Below, piece by piece: positions 12,121 to 23,879 of a stretch of DNA of 64,000 bases. The notes under the pieces were generated by a model. The model saw only the letters and a list, made by a program, of their open reading frames with translations. It made no database searches and was not told where the DNA came from. How positions within the stretch are numbered: the stretch's first letter is position 1; every line of letters begins with the position of its first letter. Source of the DNA: Nymphaea colorata (taxonomy: Eukaryota > Streptophyta > Magnoliopsida > Nymphaeales > Nymphaeaceae); contig NC_045146.1 of the NCBI RefSeq assembly GCF_008831285.2, forward strand, positions 8,878,972-8,942,971. Direction: 5' to 3'. Position numbers and translations under genes: made by a program.

Positions 12121-13785
12121 AAATTGCCACACAATAATGTTGTACTTAATTTTTTACTTCCTTATGTAGTATTGTGTGTTACTATAGCATTAGTTTTGGA
12201 CTCATTGCATGCCCAAGCATTTGCATCATATTCTAATACTACCCTTCAATGCAAAATTTGATATTCCAAGAGCTAATCTGAATTTTAAGAACTTTGAATG
12301 GTTGATTGTTTTTGTAAATACATTTGCAACTTCCATCATTTGTTGAACAATATTTCATTATTATTATTCTATCAGGAACAAGTTCATGGATAAAGTGATG
12401 ATGTAACTCAATGTGTTTACATCTTCCATGAAATACTGGATTTTTTGTCATGTCAAATCATCACGGAATAATTCTATTGCATTGACTTGCTTTTTACTAC
12501 AAATTTTTTTTGAATCCAGATTTCCTAACATACACTTGCAGTTGTAGCAGCATACTCTACTTCAGAAGATGATAGAGTTGCAGTTTCTTGTTTTTTTGAC
12601 ATCCACATTGCAACCTCCAAGACAAGGGTAAAAACAAACTCACTTGTGCTTTTGTTGTTAACAAAACCAACCTAAGCGTAGAAAGAAAACCAACTAACTT
12701 ATTGGAATTAGGTTAGTACCAAATCTCATAGTTTGAGGATCCTTTTTGCAGCTCCAAAATGATATGTTGATGGGAAATGCATAAACCTTAATATCAAACC
12801 AAGTGAGAGCATGACATATGAGTGTGTCTATGTGAGGTACATTAATTTTTCAACTAAACTCCTATATAACTGCTCATCAACTCTTACTATGGATCACTTT
12901 TCATTAGCTTTTCATTGGTGTTTCATAAGAGTGGAAGGGCGATGGCAGCTCGGACGGAGGACAAGGAGAGAAAGAGAAAGGGTGAGGGCAGCTCGGGGCC
13001 GAAGACGGAGGAGATGGGGTAGCTTGGGGTGGAGACGGAAGAGAAGGAAAGAAAGAGAAAGGGAGAGCTCGGGGTCAGGAAAGACTGCAAGGAGAGTATT
13101 CTTTTGGTGTTGTTCCATGGTAAACGACAGAACACATTGGAACGCTTCAGCCTTTTATACTCATTGTTCTCTGTTCTGCGTGTCTCAATCGTTTTCTGTT
13201 TGACATTTACGTCGACTTTGTTTAAACAGAATGCGTTTATTCTATTCCATGGTGGTCCAATGTATTCAAACGACCTCTTAGAGTGTCACTTGAAAGGCTT
13301 CGGCATCATCTGAGAAAGAAGATTCATTTTCTTAAAACACTCTACTTAGAGGCATGGAGTCAACTTCTCATTCTTTTTCTCCTTCGTCATCTCCCCATGG
13401 CCATAAAAGAAATTTCTAAAGTCTTCTATTCAAAGTTAAAAGCTACTCTTGAGTGCACCGAAACATGAGCAAGGTGAAATAAAATTTCATTTCTCCCTCT
13501 AAGCCTGAAATACGTTTCTTTCTTTTCTTTGCTTATTGAATGTGTGCATTGTCTATGTTTATGACATTCCTACATTAGCATTGGTTATTTTTCTTACTCA
13601 CCCCATTAAGGATCCCAAAGACATCTCTTATGTTATTAACTTTCGATGACATGTATACTATTTTCTCCTATACTCAATGGTGGAAGAAATAAGTTTCCTT
13701 GTAATAGATGAAAACAAGTAAAAATAACTATCGTCGTTACATACTTATATATCTCTTTGCTTAAAGTCTCTATTTATAAATTTTC
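12121..13785. other. No gene recognised; GA-rich imperfect duplication at 12940-13075
   Basis: The stretch 12940-13075 contains two imperfect copies of a purine-rich unit (GACGGARGA, GAGAAAGAGAAAGG, GCTCGGGG), which produces arginine-rich frames on the plus strand and serine/leucine-rich frames on the minus strand. These look like composition artefacts. The rest is AT-rich without features. Confidence 0.4.
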
Positions 13786-14342
<557 letters not shown>

Positions 14343-15234
14343 CTCTAAAATTACATTCTCTCTTTCGTTTTCTCTCTTTCACTCTTCCTATTGTCTCTCT
14401 TCTAAGACATAAAAAGTTTTAATTTTCATTTATCAAATTCATTAAGACCAAAACTCAAGTAATGCATTTAATGTTGAAGTCATGGTTGATGGTCTACAAT
14501 CTCACTCTACTTTTAATTTTTCTTTTTACAAAAATATTTTGATAAAATGATAGAAGACACATAAACAATTATAGGAAAATCTAGATTTATGTAATGGTGG
14601 GAATGCTTTTAGATGAATATTTTAGTAAAAATGAACAATTTACTTCCAATCATATAGAATCAATGCGTTTATGAATTTACAATCACATATGAATTTCATG
14701 AATGATGACAAACACTTCTCTAAAGAACTTAAGCAAGACGAGGTGGAACTCTAGCTAGGTAATACCTGAATTATAACAATATCTAGAACCTACTTAAACT
14801 TTCAAAGGAACACTCAATTGACTCCAAAATAAATGTTGAACATTAGCTTTCAAAGATTGTCAAATACTACATGCAAAGACTTCTTGATTGTAAAATCTCT
14901 CAAATCAAAATGGTTTATTCCCTCAAATGGTTCTTCAAAATTTTTTCATCCAAAAGTTTTTGAGATATCAATGTTTAAAAACTATTGCCAAGCACCACAC
15001 CGTAGTTAGGGTAAAGAAGATATTTAAGTAAAAATAAAATGCAACAAGAATAAATATAGCCATTAGATTAGTTACCCTGGTAAAAGCGCCGAAAATGGCT
15101 ATCATCGTATCGACGAGCGAGTCCCTTTTTTTTCCTATAAAGATTTATTTTTCTAAAGCACTCCAGAAATCAAATTAAATTTTGGAATGCAAACAGGTTA
15201 ACACCCCTTAGAAGAATGTTATAAACACAATTAT
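14343..15234. other. AT-rich spacer
   Basis: No gene or element boundary recognised. A GC-richer patch near 15070-15130 (ACCCTGGTAAAAGCGCC, ATCGTATCGACGAGCGAG) stands out from its surroundings but I cannot assign it. Confidence 0.35.
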
Positions 15235-16970
15235 GTAATATGGAATGAGACCATCAAAAGTTATAGATGTGCTTGCACATGAGGCTGAGGCTTGGAACAC
15301 ATGAAATTCACCTAAAATCAGTTGTATGAACATCTAAGGAAAATGACAAACACTTATCATGGTTAAAGATTGTGAGATTGTTTAATTATTTCGAGAAAAG
15401 GATTGATGAAAATCCTAATTTTTTTATGCTTTCCAAGCTGTTGAAATTGGAATTCTAAAGAACTATTTTTGAGTAGATGCAACAGTTTGTGAAGATTATT
15501 AAATGCAATAATTTATGAAGATTGTTATTATTTTGGGAATGTATTGACTTTTGACATGACATATAAGAAGAACAAATATCACATGTCATTTTCACTATTC
15601 ATAGGTGTACATCATCATAGGCAAAACATTATTTTTCATTGTGCATTTATAGCTGATAAGAATGTAGAAACATTCAAGTGGCTTTTGAACAATGGGTACA
15701 TGCAACAGGTGATAAACCTCTCATTTCAATTCTAACCGATCAAGATCTTGTAACAAGAGCTGTAGTGAAGGAAGTGTTTCCATCTACGATGAATAGATGT
15801 TGCAATTGGCATATATTCTAGAAAGTGCCAACATATATGAGTGATTTGTATAAACATAATTGTTAGTTCAAACAACTGTGGGATACATGGCTTTTTAAAT
15901 CAAAATCAATTGAAAATTTTGAAAATAGATAGAACAAGATAATCCACTTATTTTCCAAATTGGAAAGTATTGAGCTATGAATTTGTAAAAGGAAAAATCT
16001 ACCATATTCAAGTGATGTTTTTATGATGGGAATATCTACGACACAATGTAATGAAAGCATAAACAACTACTTTAGGAATTGGGTAAATGAACATACAACT
16101 TTAAATTAATTTGTTCTAACATATGTTGAGGCCATTGGTAGACACTAATACTATGAAAAATAATTGAATTTCAAAATGAGCAATGAAATCATATTTATGA
16201 AGACATGATATCCTATGAAACTTTTGCAAGATACTTTCACACGAGAGATGTTTAAGAAGCACTTCCAAGAAGAGTTGGCAGCTACTGCGTATTGCATTAC
16301 TTCACTTAATCAACTTGATGGTGAAGTTAAAGTATAAGTTGTTACCCAAGTAATGAAGGTAAACATATAGATAGAGAAGTTTAGTTGTTCCAATAAACCA
16401 AAATTTTTCACTACTTCTCGATGTAAATTATGGAAATTTGTGGGCGTTACATGTTGTCATATGCTTACAGTACTTATTGCAAAAAAGATATATAGACTAC
16501 CAACCTACTTAGATACTTAAAAGATGGACGAGAGATACAAATAAGAGTGTGAAGATTCTATGCAAGCATTGAAGATGCAAAACCATCATTTATAATGAAG
16601 AAAAATATCATTCACTTGAAGGCAAATAGGGGCATTACAAAGACATTGTCATCTGATGCATGTTATGAGGAAGCAGTGGATGGATTGGATTAGATGATTG
16701 CACATTTGGAAAATTTAAAAATTGATTACCTAGAATCAATTCACAACAAAGTTAATGATCAATGTGTGGAGGTCCATGACAGTGATATGTGTGCTCAAAG
16801 TGAACATGAAAGTGTGAATATAATGCAAGATCCTGGTTGGGAAATCAATAGGATGTTCTAAGCAACTTGAATTAAGGATCCATAAAGTAAGCTGTACAGA
16901 CGTTGTCTGGCTTGCAATGGAACTGGACATGATTTTCGTACATGTCCATTAAGCATGAAATCAAGGTAAA
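15235..16970 (+). pseudogene. FAR1/FHY3-type MULE transposase relic
   Basis: Translated pieces across this stretch follow the order of FAR1/FHY3 (FRS) proteins and their Mutator-like relatives. The start of the transposase domain (LTFDMTYKKNKYHMSFSLF, then GVHHHRQNIIFHCAFIADK) is intact in the frame beginning 15544. An ISILTDQDLVTRAVVKEVFP segment follows near 15717-15776, with NRCCNWHIF after it. A SWIM-like zinc-binding segment (SCKLWKFVGVTCCHMLTVL) lies near 16415-16475, and a terminal CLACNGTGHDFRTCPL motif near 16905-16955. The frame is broken many times, so it is not translatable as a whole. It may be a dead FRS gene or the remains of a MULE transposon; no terminal inverted repeats were found. 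FAR1-type proteins derive from MULE transposases and act as light-signalling transcription factors in plants. Confidence 0.82.
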
Positions 16971-17186
16971 GTTTTATACTTCATATTTATATACTTTATG
17001 CAAGTGATCTTGTAGACTTATTTGATGTCTTTATAAGACTACTTCAACTAACGGGGAGATTGCGAAATGATAGGTATGTCATTCATGTAAAGGAACTGAC
17101 AATGATAAAAGGAATTACCTGCAATTGAAATCTGTAGCAGACAACAACATGTGTAATGAAGTTCAAAATGAAATAGGTACTTAATT

Positions 17187-17335
17187 GACATTTGTTTTGC
17201 TATTTTCTGTACTACATGTTTTTACACCATGATATTGGTTTTGATATTTTTGAACTGTATGTTTTTATACCTATAGGAATCAGTGGTCTTCCATGACATT
17301 GGTTTTGCTATTTTCTAAACCACATAGTTTCACTC
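17187..17335. repeat. Three diverged copies of a ~55-65-bp unit
   Basis: The phrase TTTTGCTATTTTCTGTACTAC or close variants (GATATTTTTGAACTGTA, GCTATTTTCTAAACCACA) recurs near 17191, 17241 and 17302, each followed by TTTTACACC-like or TTTCACTCC-like sequence. This is a small degenerate tandem repeat. Confidence 0.55.
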
Positions 17336-18154
17336 CTACAAAGGTAAAGAAGGTAAACATACTTGTGTTCTTTTTTTTTGAACTACATGCTATTCAGTTA
17401 CTATGTTGTTTTTACAAAACTTAACCATTTGGTTGTAGGGCTTGAAGAATATGAAGAATGTGTTTCTTGTTGAGTTTAAAAAGCTTGATTAATTTCTTTT
17501 CTTCTCAACAATAGATGTAAATTAAATTTTATATGTAGACAATAAGGTGTCTAACATTTGTAATTTTACAGTTTATAGCTTCAACCATGATAGCTCCTAA
17601 CTATCATGGAAGAGATGTTAATCTCCTAACTTGATAGCACCTAACTAACATGGAAAGAGACGTCAATCTACTTTGATAAATCAAGATAGGCCTTGACTAT
17701 GAAACCATATCTACGATGACATGACATCCTATGAGACTTTTGTGACATATTTTCACACCAAAGATGTTTAAGAAGCACTTCAACGTTGATTTGGTAAATA
17801 CTTTGTCATTGTCCAGTTTGTAAAACCAATATGCTTTTCAATTGATATATAACAAAAATCCAGATCGATGATTCATTTACACTTTGACAAATCAAAATAG
17901 CTCCTAACTATCATTCGCATGAGACATTTATCCACATCTCACTTCCAGTTTGGATACATAATGTTTGATTAAGAGTTATTTGTTCAAAATCTTATGGTTA
18001 TTGTTAAAAGGCCACAAATAATGAAGAAGTTGATCCCCATGGGACTTCTATCTCAAGGAAAGACATGTTAATCTCCTAACAATCATTCGCCTGACCAGCT
18101 GAAATATCAAACATGAGTAACTTGTATAATCAACAGTAATGTCTTCAACTTTCT
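17336..18154. other. No gene; recurring CTAACTATCATGG phrases
   Basis: Short phrases around CTCCTAACTATCATGG and GAGATGTTAATCTCCTAAC recur near 17587, 17637, 17900 and 18070. No open frame is recognisable. The region may be the decayed 3' part of the MULE-like element on its left. Confidence 0.35.
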
Positions 18155-18589
18155 ATAGTAAAATACTAGGGATGGAAACGGTGGTATTCCAAACATAAAA
18201 GGGAGCATTTCACTGATATCAATATTGAATAGGAAACATTATTTAGCTGTTGTGGATGAATTGCCAACATCTTGAAGTGTCAAATGAAGAGAAGCACGAG
18301 CTCATTCCAGTTGTAGAGAAAAATAGATATCAAATAACAACTAGAGCATATAAAATTTTGAGTTGCGTTTCCATAGTAAACTACTAGGGATGGAAACAGT
18401 AATATTCCAAACATAAAAGGGAGCATTTTACTAATGGCAATATTGAATAGGAAACATTATTGGAGCTGTTGTGGACGAATTGTCAACATCTTGAAGGGTC
18501 AAATGAAGAGAAGCACGAGCTCATTCCAGTTGTAGAGAAAAATAGATATCAAATAACAATCAGAGCATATAAAATTTTGAGTTGCATAC
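18155..18589 (+). repeat. Direct tandem duplication, ~218-bp unit x2
   Basis: Two adjacent copies (about 18155-18372 and 18373-18589) share CTAGGGATGGAAAC, CCAAACATAAAAGGGAGCAT, AGAAGCACGAGCTCATTCC and ATAAAATTTTGAGTTGC, offset by 218-219 bases. They differ at few positions, so the duplication is fairly recent compared with the surrounding decay. A frame open over the second copy (18460-18735) has no recognisable domain. Confidence 0.9.
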
Positions 18590-19070
18590 TCGGCTATTCA
18601 TTTCAAAATTACATAATAGTTGTCTATGTTAGACATAAAAGTACACTAACTCGTTCATATTTAAATTCATATTTAAAATATGTAAATGATTTCAGCACTC
18701 GGTTATCTCTTCATCATGGTTCCATGCATGACTAACTTCACCATTGCGTATATATAATCTCTTTCATGCATCCTCCAATTTGTTGAGCAAAAAACGCAGA
18801 TTGTCTTCCTTCATGACACATGAACCATCCATTTTATAACATCATCGAAAAATGGCAAAATTTTGTTGTTCCTTATAAGATAAACAAACAAATTAATAGT
18901 GATGAGTCACACATTCATACATTCGAAGAAGAATATTAACATTAATTACATAATTTCACACTAGTAAAAATGTCTCCTAGCATTTGTGCCATATTTTACT
19001 ATACATATTGATGAATTGATCCACAGTTACACCGATAGCACGAGCATTCAAATTCATGAAAAGAATTATG
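18590..19070. other. AT-rich spacer
   Basis: Nothing recognised. Confidence 0.4.
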
Positions 19071-19071
19071 A

Positions 19072-19156
<85 letters not shown>
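19071..19156. repeat. Compound (AC)n(AG)n microsatellite
   Basis: About 15 AC units pass directly into about 28 AG units, joined by TAG. It encodes a Thr-His then Arg-Glu frame that is not a gene. Confidence 0.95.
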
Positions 19157-19158
<2 letters not shown>

Positions 19159-19775
19159 CAATGTGAAAGTCAACTTATAACAGCCAACATTTAAAAAAAA
19201 CGCATGGTAAAGCTACCACTAGTAACTATCCCTTTGACAGGTATTCTTTGGTTCTCAGTAATGACACGCTATATTTTCCACTATCCCTTATTCAATATTC
19301 TTTGGTTATGAGGAAGCCAAATACGTCATAAGATTTAGGTTACAAATTGATAAGAAGTATTGTTTGGATATTTGGCTGGTCCTGCGGAGCACACTTGAAT
19401 ACGATGAGGAAGTTTCTCTACTTAAATAATCTTTCAGAACAAAGAACAACATAGATATGGAGCTCACTTGAATGTGAGGTGGTCGACTTCATCACCTGAA
19501 AAATTACAACACCTTAATCTGTTTGGGTTTTTAAGTTTCCCTCTGCTGTACTTCCAATCAAAACCAAATTCATTTGTATTTTTAGCACATGTAAATTTGA
19601 TGTTTTTGCAACATTAGGTCAAGTTCTCTAACGCATGGACTAACAAACAGAGAAAATAAAAAACGAAACAATATGACAGCAGTACAGAAAGTGGAAGTGC
19701 AACACATTGTATTCAAAAGCAAGAAAAAAATGATTCCAGCAATTCAAAAACAACAACATATTTCAAGTGCCGCCT

Positions 19776-20115
19776 GTGACTAGAAAAACCTGTTTGAGCA
19801 TGGTAAAGAAACATGTTTCAGCATGGCTCTTCCTCTGTGATTCACAAGGCTGCAATAAACAAGCATGACGACATGCCAAAGTTAAAGAATCGATCACGAT
19901 AAACAAAAAATGCAAGGTTAAAAAAGAACAGATGGATGAGATGAAACAAGGTAAAAGAATCTGCTGCTTGTGACTATAAAAACCTGTTTTGAGCAAGGTA
20001 AAAAAAACTTGATCGAGCATGACCCCTTCTCTGTGATTCACAAGGCTGTCAATAAACAAAATGACAACATGCAAGGTTAAAGAATCGATCATAATAAACA
20101 AAAAACACAAGGTTA
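19776..20115. repeat. Diverged direct duplication, ~196-bp period
   Basis: Two copies share GTGACTAKAAAAACCTGTTT, GAGCATGRCYCYTYCTCTGTG, ATTCACAAGGCTG, ATAAACAA and TTAAAGAATCGATCA, starting near 19776 and 19973. The minus-strand frame of 125 residues spanning both copies therefore repeats itself internally (LTLHFLFIVIDSLTL and LTLCFLFIMIDSLTL). It shows no known domain and is more likely non-coding repeat than gene. Confidence 0.75.
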
Positions 20116-20293
20116 AAAAACATGATAAACACAAAGGCAAACCAAAAGAAGAAAAGAAGGTACATGGATGATAAACGAGTGAGGGTTAAAGAAAAACAAT
20201 AGTGCTAAAGGTTAGGCGAGGTTTACCTGAACACAAAAGGGGGAACGAGCAGTGACTCAGTCACATGGTGACTGTTGCCCACACAAGTCTTTT

Positions 20294-20295
<2 letters not shown>

Positions 20296-20324
<29 letters not shown>
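20296..20324. repeat. (AT)n microsatellite
   Basis: About 14 uninterrupted AT units. Confidence 0.95.
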
Positions 20325-20327
<3 letters not shown>

Positions 20328-21320
20328 GCACAAAATATAAGTATTTTTAAACAAGTGTCCCTGCAGCCAATTTTTCTGCCTCTGCCATTGAAAATGAGCG
20401 AGGGTTGTGTATAGATGTATTTATAAAGCAAAAAGTCTTTCTTCTTTCAGCTTTTCTTTCTAAATTAATAAACCAACTGCTTTTCATGGGACTATGCTTA
20501 TCGCATCACAAAGCCGCTCATATGGACGAAGATAAAACTATGGGTATTTGCAGCGTTATAAAATTGATGAGAATCCGCCAATCGGAATCGAATCGGTCTT
20601 CTATCTGTTCGCTACAAGAGCCGATTCGAGTTGTGTAGAAAGTCGCTTGAGTTTTCAAGAATCGGTCAGATTGGGTGAAAATAGCGATTCAACTTGGATC
20701 ACCCAACCAATTCTGCACCCGTGTTTCAGGTAATTTCTTTCAGGCTTTTCTCTTCTAGCTTTGTTAGCGAAAACTACGCACATCGCTACTGGACAATTGA
20801 AAAGTTTTCACAAAAATCGATAAAGCTAGCCGTTTCAAAAAGAGGATGCCCAGACCTTTACTACTTATTAAAAAGGTTTTCATAATATATGGACGTTTAC
20901 AAAACTAACTATACAAGCAGTAGAATTTGGCAGACCTTTATTGATTTTAAAGGTTGTGAAAACCAATAATAGGGCAACATTTTACCTTTTTTAACGGTAT
21001 CTTCTATTTTTCTCATTTTTGCAGATTATTTATTTTTTAATTCTTTTAATTTAATCTGGTTAGTTATGCTTTTTAACGTTTTAGCATTTGTTTTATTAAA
21101 GTGCATATTTTTTTATTTTTCTGATTTTTATTTTTAAATTTAGAACACCATTTTAAATCAAGTGATTCAAAGACTATTCCGATGCCATCCACCGATTGGC
21201 TGAAAGCCTGAATCGTTTGGTTCTTCTATGCGATTTAAAAGCCGGTTTGCCAACTGGGTATTTAAGATTCTCTCCAACATTTTGTCGAACATTTGAGAAG
21301 CCCATAATTGGCGAATTCGG
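20325..21320. other. No gene recognised
   Basis: Plus-strand frames at 20405-20885 overlap one another and carry no motif I know. CGAATCGG/CCGATTCG-type strings recur near 20580-20640 and CGATTGG near 21195. T-rich, intron-like sequence fills 20990-21140. Confidence 0.35.
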
Positions 21321-21334
21321 GAGGTCAGCATGAA

Positions 21335-21505
21335 AAAAATGCTTTTCCTGCTAGGAGAGTTGGGGGAACAACTGCTATTAGGAAGGCCTGCTGAGCAACA
21401 ATGGGTGGTGACAATGATGAAATAGATGCTTTTCCTTGTTACGAGAGTTGGAGGATCGACTACTATTAGGAAGGCCTGCTGAGGAACAATGGATGGTGGG
21501 CGACA
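21335..21505. repeat. Tandem duplication, ~83-bp unit x2
   Basis: Two imperfect copies contain ATGCTTTTCCTKSTA, GAGAGTTGG and TATTAGGAAGGCCTGCTGAG, starting near 21341 and 21425. The GC content rises here, just upstream of the gene at 21976. Confidence 0.75.
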
Positions 21506-21571
21506 GGTTGAGGGCAGTGACCTACCGACACGCCCTTTTGTGGTCAGGTTGATGGATATGATTTGTTAGGA

Positions 21572-21576
<5 letters not shown>

Positions 21577-21608
<32 letters not shown>
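21577..21608. repeat. (AG)n microsatellite upstream of the 21976 gene
   Basis: About 16 AG units lie about 370 bases upstream of the predicted start codon. GA/CT repeats are common near plant promoters and 5' leaders, but no function can be shown. Confidence 0.9.
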
Positions 21609-21610
<2 letters not shown>

Positions 21611-21975
21611 CAAGACTCAAGAGAGTGCAGAGAGAAAAGGTATGGACGCAATGAAGCAGAAAACGTTTACCGGCCATGAAGTGACGCGTGGTAGATGGTG
21701 ATGGCGTTTAGATTAGGTAGGCCACCCAAGGAGCGACCTGGTCCGTTCATGACTGGTGGCCATTTAACCAAGGACAAAGCGACAGGGCCGTGGAGAGTTT
21801 GGCCGCTTGTCTCCTTCATCAGGTACGTTAGACTGTTGCAACAAAGCCATGTGAAAGGATGGAAGGGCGGTGAGGCAAGGGAATGACAGAGCCGTTCTAG
21901 CGCCAGAAGTAGCAAGGTACTCTCTCCTGCCCTTCTTGCCCACGCGCAGCGAGGTATCCTATATGCAATTTTTGA
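21609..21975 (+). promoter_or_regulatory. Probable promoter / 5' leader of the 21976 gene
   Basis: This GC-richer stretch leads into the predicted start. A stop codon (TGA at 21973-21975) directly abuts the ATG in frame, so the coding sequence cannot extend upstream without splicing. No clear TATA box is placed at a convincing distance; TCCTATATGC near 21957 is too close to the ATG to serve as one unless a spliced leader is involved. Confidence 0.35.
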
Positions 21976-22703
21976 ATGATGATTTACGATGATCGAACCG
22001 GTGGGGATGATGTGTTCCCGGAGTATGATCCTACCCCTTACAGCGGGGGCTACGATCAGGCTCTCGCTTATGGACAGCCGGTTACCCCCTCCCACGAGAC
22101 CTGCTACACTCCGGAATCTATGCTTGATCCATCCCTCAACCAAGAAAATTTTACCCACGGACGCGGTTCTTCTGAGGATTCGCCTTACCAAGCAGAAAGG
22201 GATATGGTGGATTTCAATGGGAACTCCGGAGGAGGCGACGTTGACCGTCCTCGCTATCTTCTAGATGGTGAGCCCTGGCGGGACGATCCCTCTCATCCTT
22301 ATGGTTATGGCGATGGCTATGGATATGACTATGGCGATAACTGGAGCTGTGGGTGGGACTGGCCCAAGCACCCGGAAGAAGCAGAATATGGCTCTAGGGT
22401 TCACCTGGATTATGCCCACCCAGTGAGTTATGCTGATTATTTGGCTGACTGGCTTCAACTGCATCAAGAGGATTCCCCCCACCAAAGCCACCTGGGCGAG
22501 GACTACCAAGGTCGTCAGGATACCAGACATGAATGTATGAGCGAGTGGAAGAGCGCGGTGGAGTACATATTTGGACGGCAGGACTCATGCGAACATGGTC
22601 ATGCCGATGGCGCCATGCCCGACTACAGCTTCTGCGACTATCAGAGCTACGACCGACTTCCGACCGCCAACAATTACCGCCTACAAGGGCGTTCTTTCTC
22701 CAG
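21976..22703 (+). CDS. At5g39570/PLDRP1-like disordered protein, main exon
   Basis: The N-terminus contains FPEYDPTPYSGGYD (residues 14-27) and YGQPVTPSHETCY (about 32-44). These match the conserved start of the plant family of Arabidopsis At5g39570 (PLDRP1) and At3g29075, known as intrinsically disordered proteins linked to phospholipase D and phosphatidic-acid signalling. The start is fixed by an in-frame TGA immediately before the first ATG. The rest is rich in Tyr, Asp, Gly, Ser and Trp, with a GYGDGYGYDYGDNW segment, and has no membrane segment, as expected for the family. The frame stays open to 22869, but composition changes sharply after about residue 240, so I end the exon at the donor CAG|GTCCGT (22703/22704). 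Splicing to 23128-23155 would give about 251 residues. GC content is well above the surroundings and no stop breaks the exon, so it may be functional. The 3' structure is uncertain and the distal part could be missing. Confidence 0.72.
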
Positions 22704-23127
22704 GTCCGTACCGATACACCTTCTGGCCGGCCGTGTTGTTCCACGGCCATCCCCACTCTCCTCTGTATTTGTTAGCTTCGAAAGGTTTTTGTGTGACGGT
22801 CTGGTATCCTGTTTATTCACTTTCCGCCCATACTCCCCTTTTCCGCCTTTAGCAAATGCCTACACGTGAGATTTAGACTCTGCTTCCATGCTTAACTGCC
22901 CAGTCCGCTATTGTTATTAGCGCGTGGCTGAGCGGAGAAAGTTTGAGAAGCGTGGATGGATGGTAATTACCCTGGGAGGACATGCTAAATTACTGCCAGT
23001 GAAGATGTCTGGAGGCATGATTTGAGTAACCTTGCAGCAACGTTGAGGCAGCATCTGTAAGACAATCTAGTGTGACATAAGATGGCTTGGGGTTTAGGGA
23101 ATTTTTATCAGCATTTTTCTCTTGCAG

Positions 23128-23155
23128 CAAATGGTCCACCCAGCTTCGTGCATGA
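23128..23155 (+). CDS. Possible terminal exon of the 21976 gene
   Basis: A pyrimidine-rich acceptor (TTTTTCTCTTGCAG, ending 23127) precedes this segment. Joined in phase to the donor at 22703 it adds nine codons (SKWSTQLRA) and a stop. A different frame of the same exon would read NGPPSFVHENFSKRVY before a stop near 23210 but needs another donor. Transcript data would decide. Confidence 0.25.
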
Positions 23156-23345
23156 GAATTTCTCAAAACGTGTTTATGAGGTTCCAAGCGAGGGAGCAAA
23201 TATAGACGCTTGAATCCTTCATCACCTTTCCGTAAGGTTATTTAGTGGCTTGGAGAGCATGTCACTTGATAATGCTTGTGCTTTATTTACCTTATGGAAT
23301 TGCGCACAATTACTGTAGATTTGTTGGGGAGAAAACATCAGCTGA

Positions 23346-23353
23346 CAGAGAGG
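23346..23353. repeat. hAT target-site duplication (left) CAGAGAGG
   Basis: Matches CAGACAGG at 29328-29335 in 7 of 8 bases, directly outside the two ends of the element. Confidence 0.85.
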
Positions 23354-23374
23354 TAGGGCTGCACACGAGCCGAG

Positions 23375-23530
23375 TCGAGCTCGAGCTTGCCCAGCTCGAG
23401 CTCGAGCTCGAACTTGCCCAGCTCGAGCTCGAGCTCGAACTCGAGTCGAGCTACCTAACACAAGCTCGAGCTCGACTCGATTAAACAAAGTCGAGCTCGA
23501 GCTCGACTCGATTAACTCGATTAGCTCGTC
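23375..23530. repeat. Subterminal CTCGAG-rich repeats, left end
   Basis: Dense runs of GAGCTCGAGCTCGA and AACTCGAGTCGAG lie just inside the left terminus of the hAT element. They probably act as subterminal transposase-binding repeats and explain the Leu-Glu-rich and Arg-Ala-rich frames seen here, which are not genes. Confidence 0.85.
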
Positions 23531-23879
23531 TAAATAAAATATGATCCTTCCTTTTAAAATATCTAGTAAATTTGATGACGTGGGATGAAATTTGTGAATC
23601 GCTCAACCCTGCCAACAGTTTAGAGCTGCAAATAGACACCATTTGGTATTAGACTGTTCTCATTATTAAATATTATAGAATCATAAGCTGATGACTGAAC
23701 AACTGAACAAAATGTAAATAGGACATAATGTATACGAGGAAATAAAAGTTTAAAATTGGCTATACAGTATGGTAAAATAAAAGCCAACTTTAGTAGCTGC
23801 ATATGTCCTTTGATGGAAAAACAGACGAGCAGATTCGAGTCGAGTCCAGATCTGAGCAGAGCATCATCTCCAAGAGGAA

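Noticed and set aside
12811-13203. 130-residue Arg/Glu-rich frame
   Set aside because: The charged block follows from GA-rich duplicated DNA, and the rest lacks any domain.
22261-22756. Minus-strand frames of 89 and 120 residues
   Set aside because: They are shadows of the plus-strand At5g39570-like exon.
23222-23488. Arg-Ala and Leu-Glu repeat frames on both strands
   Set aside because: They come from the CTCGAG subterminal repeats of the hAT element.
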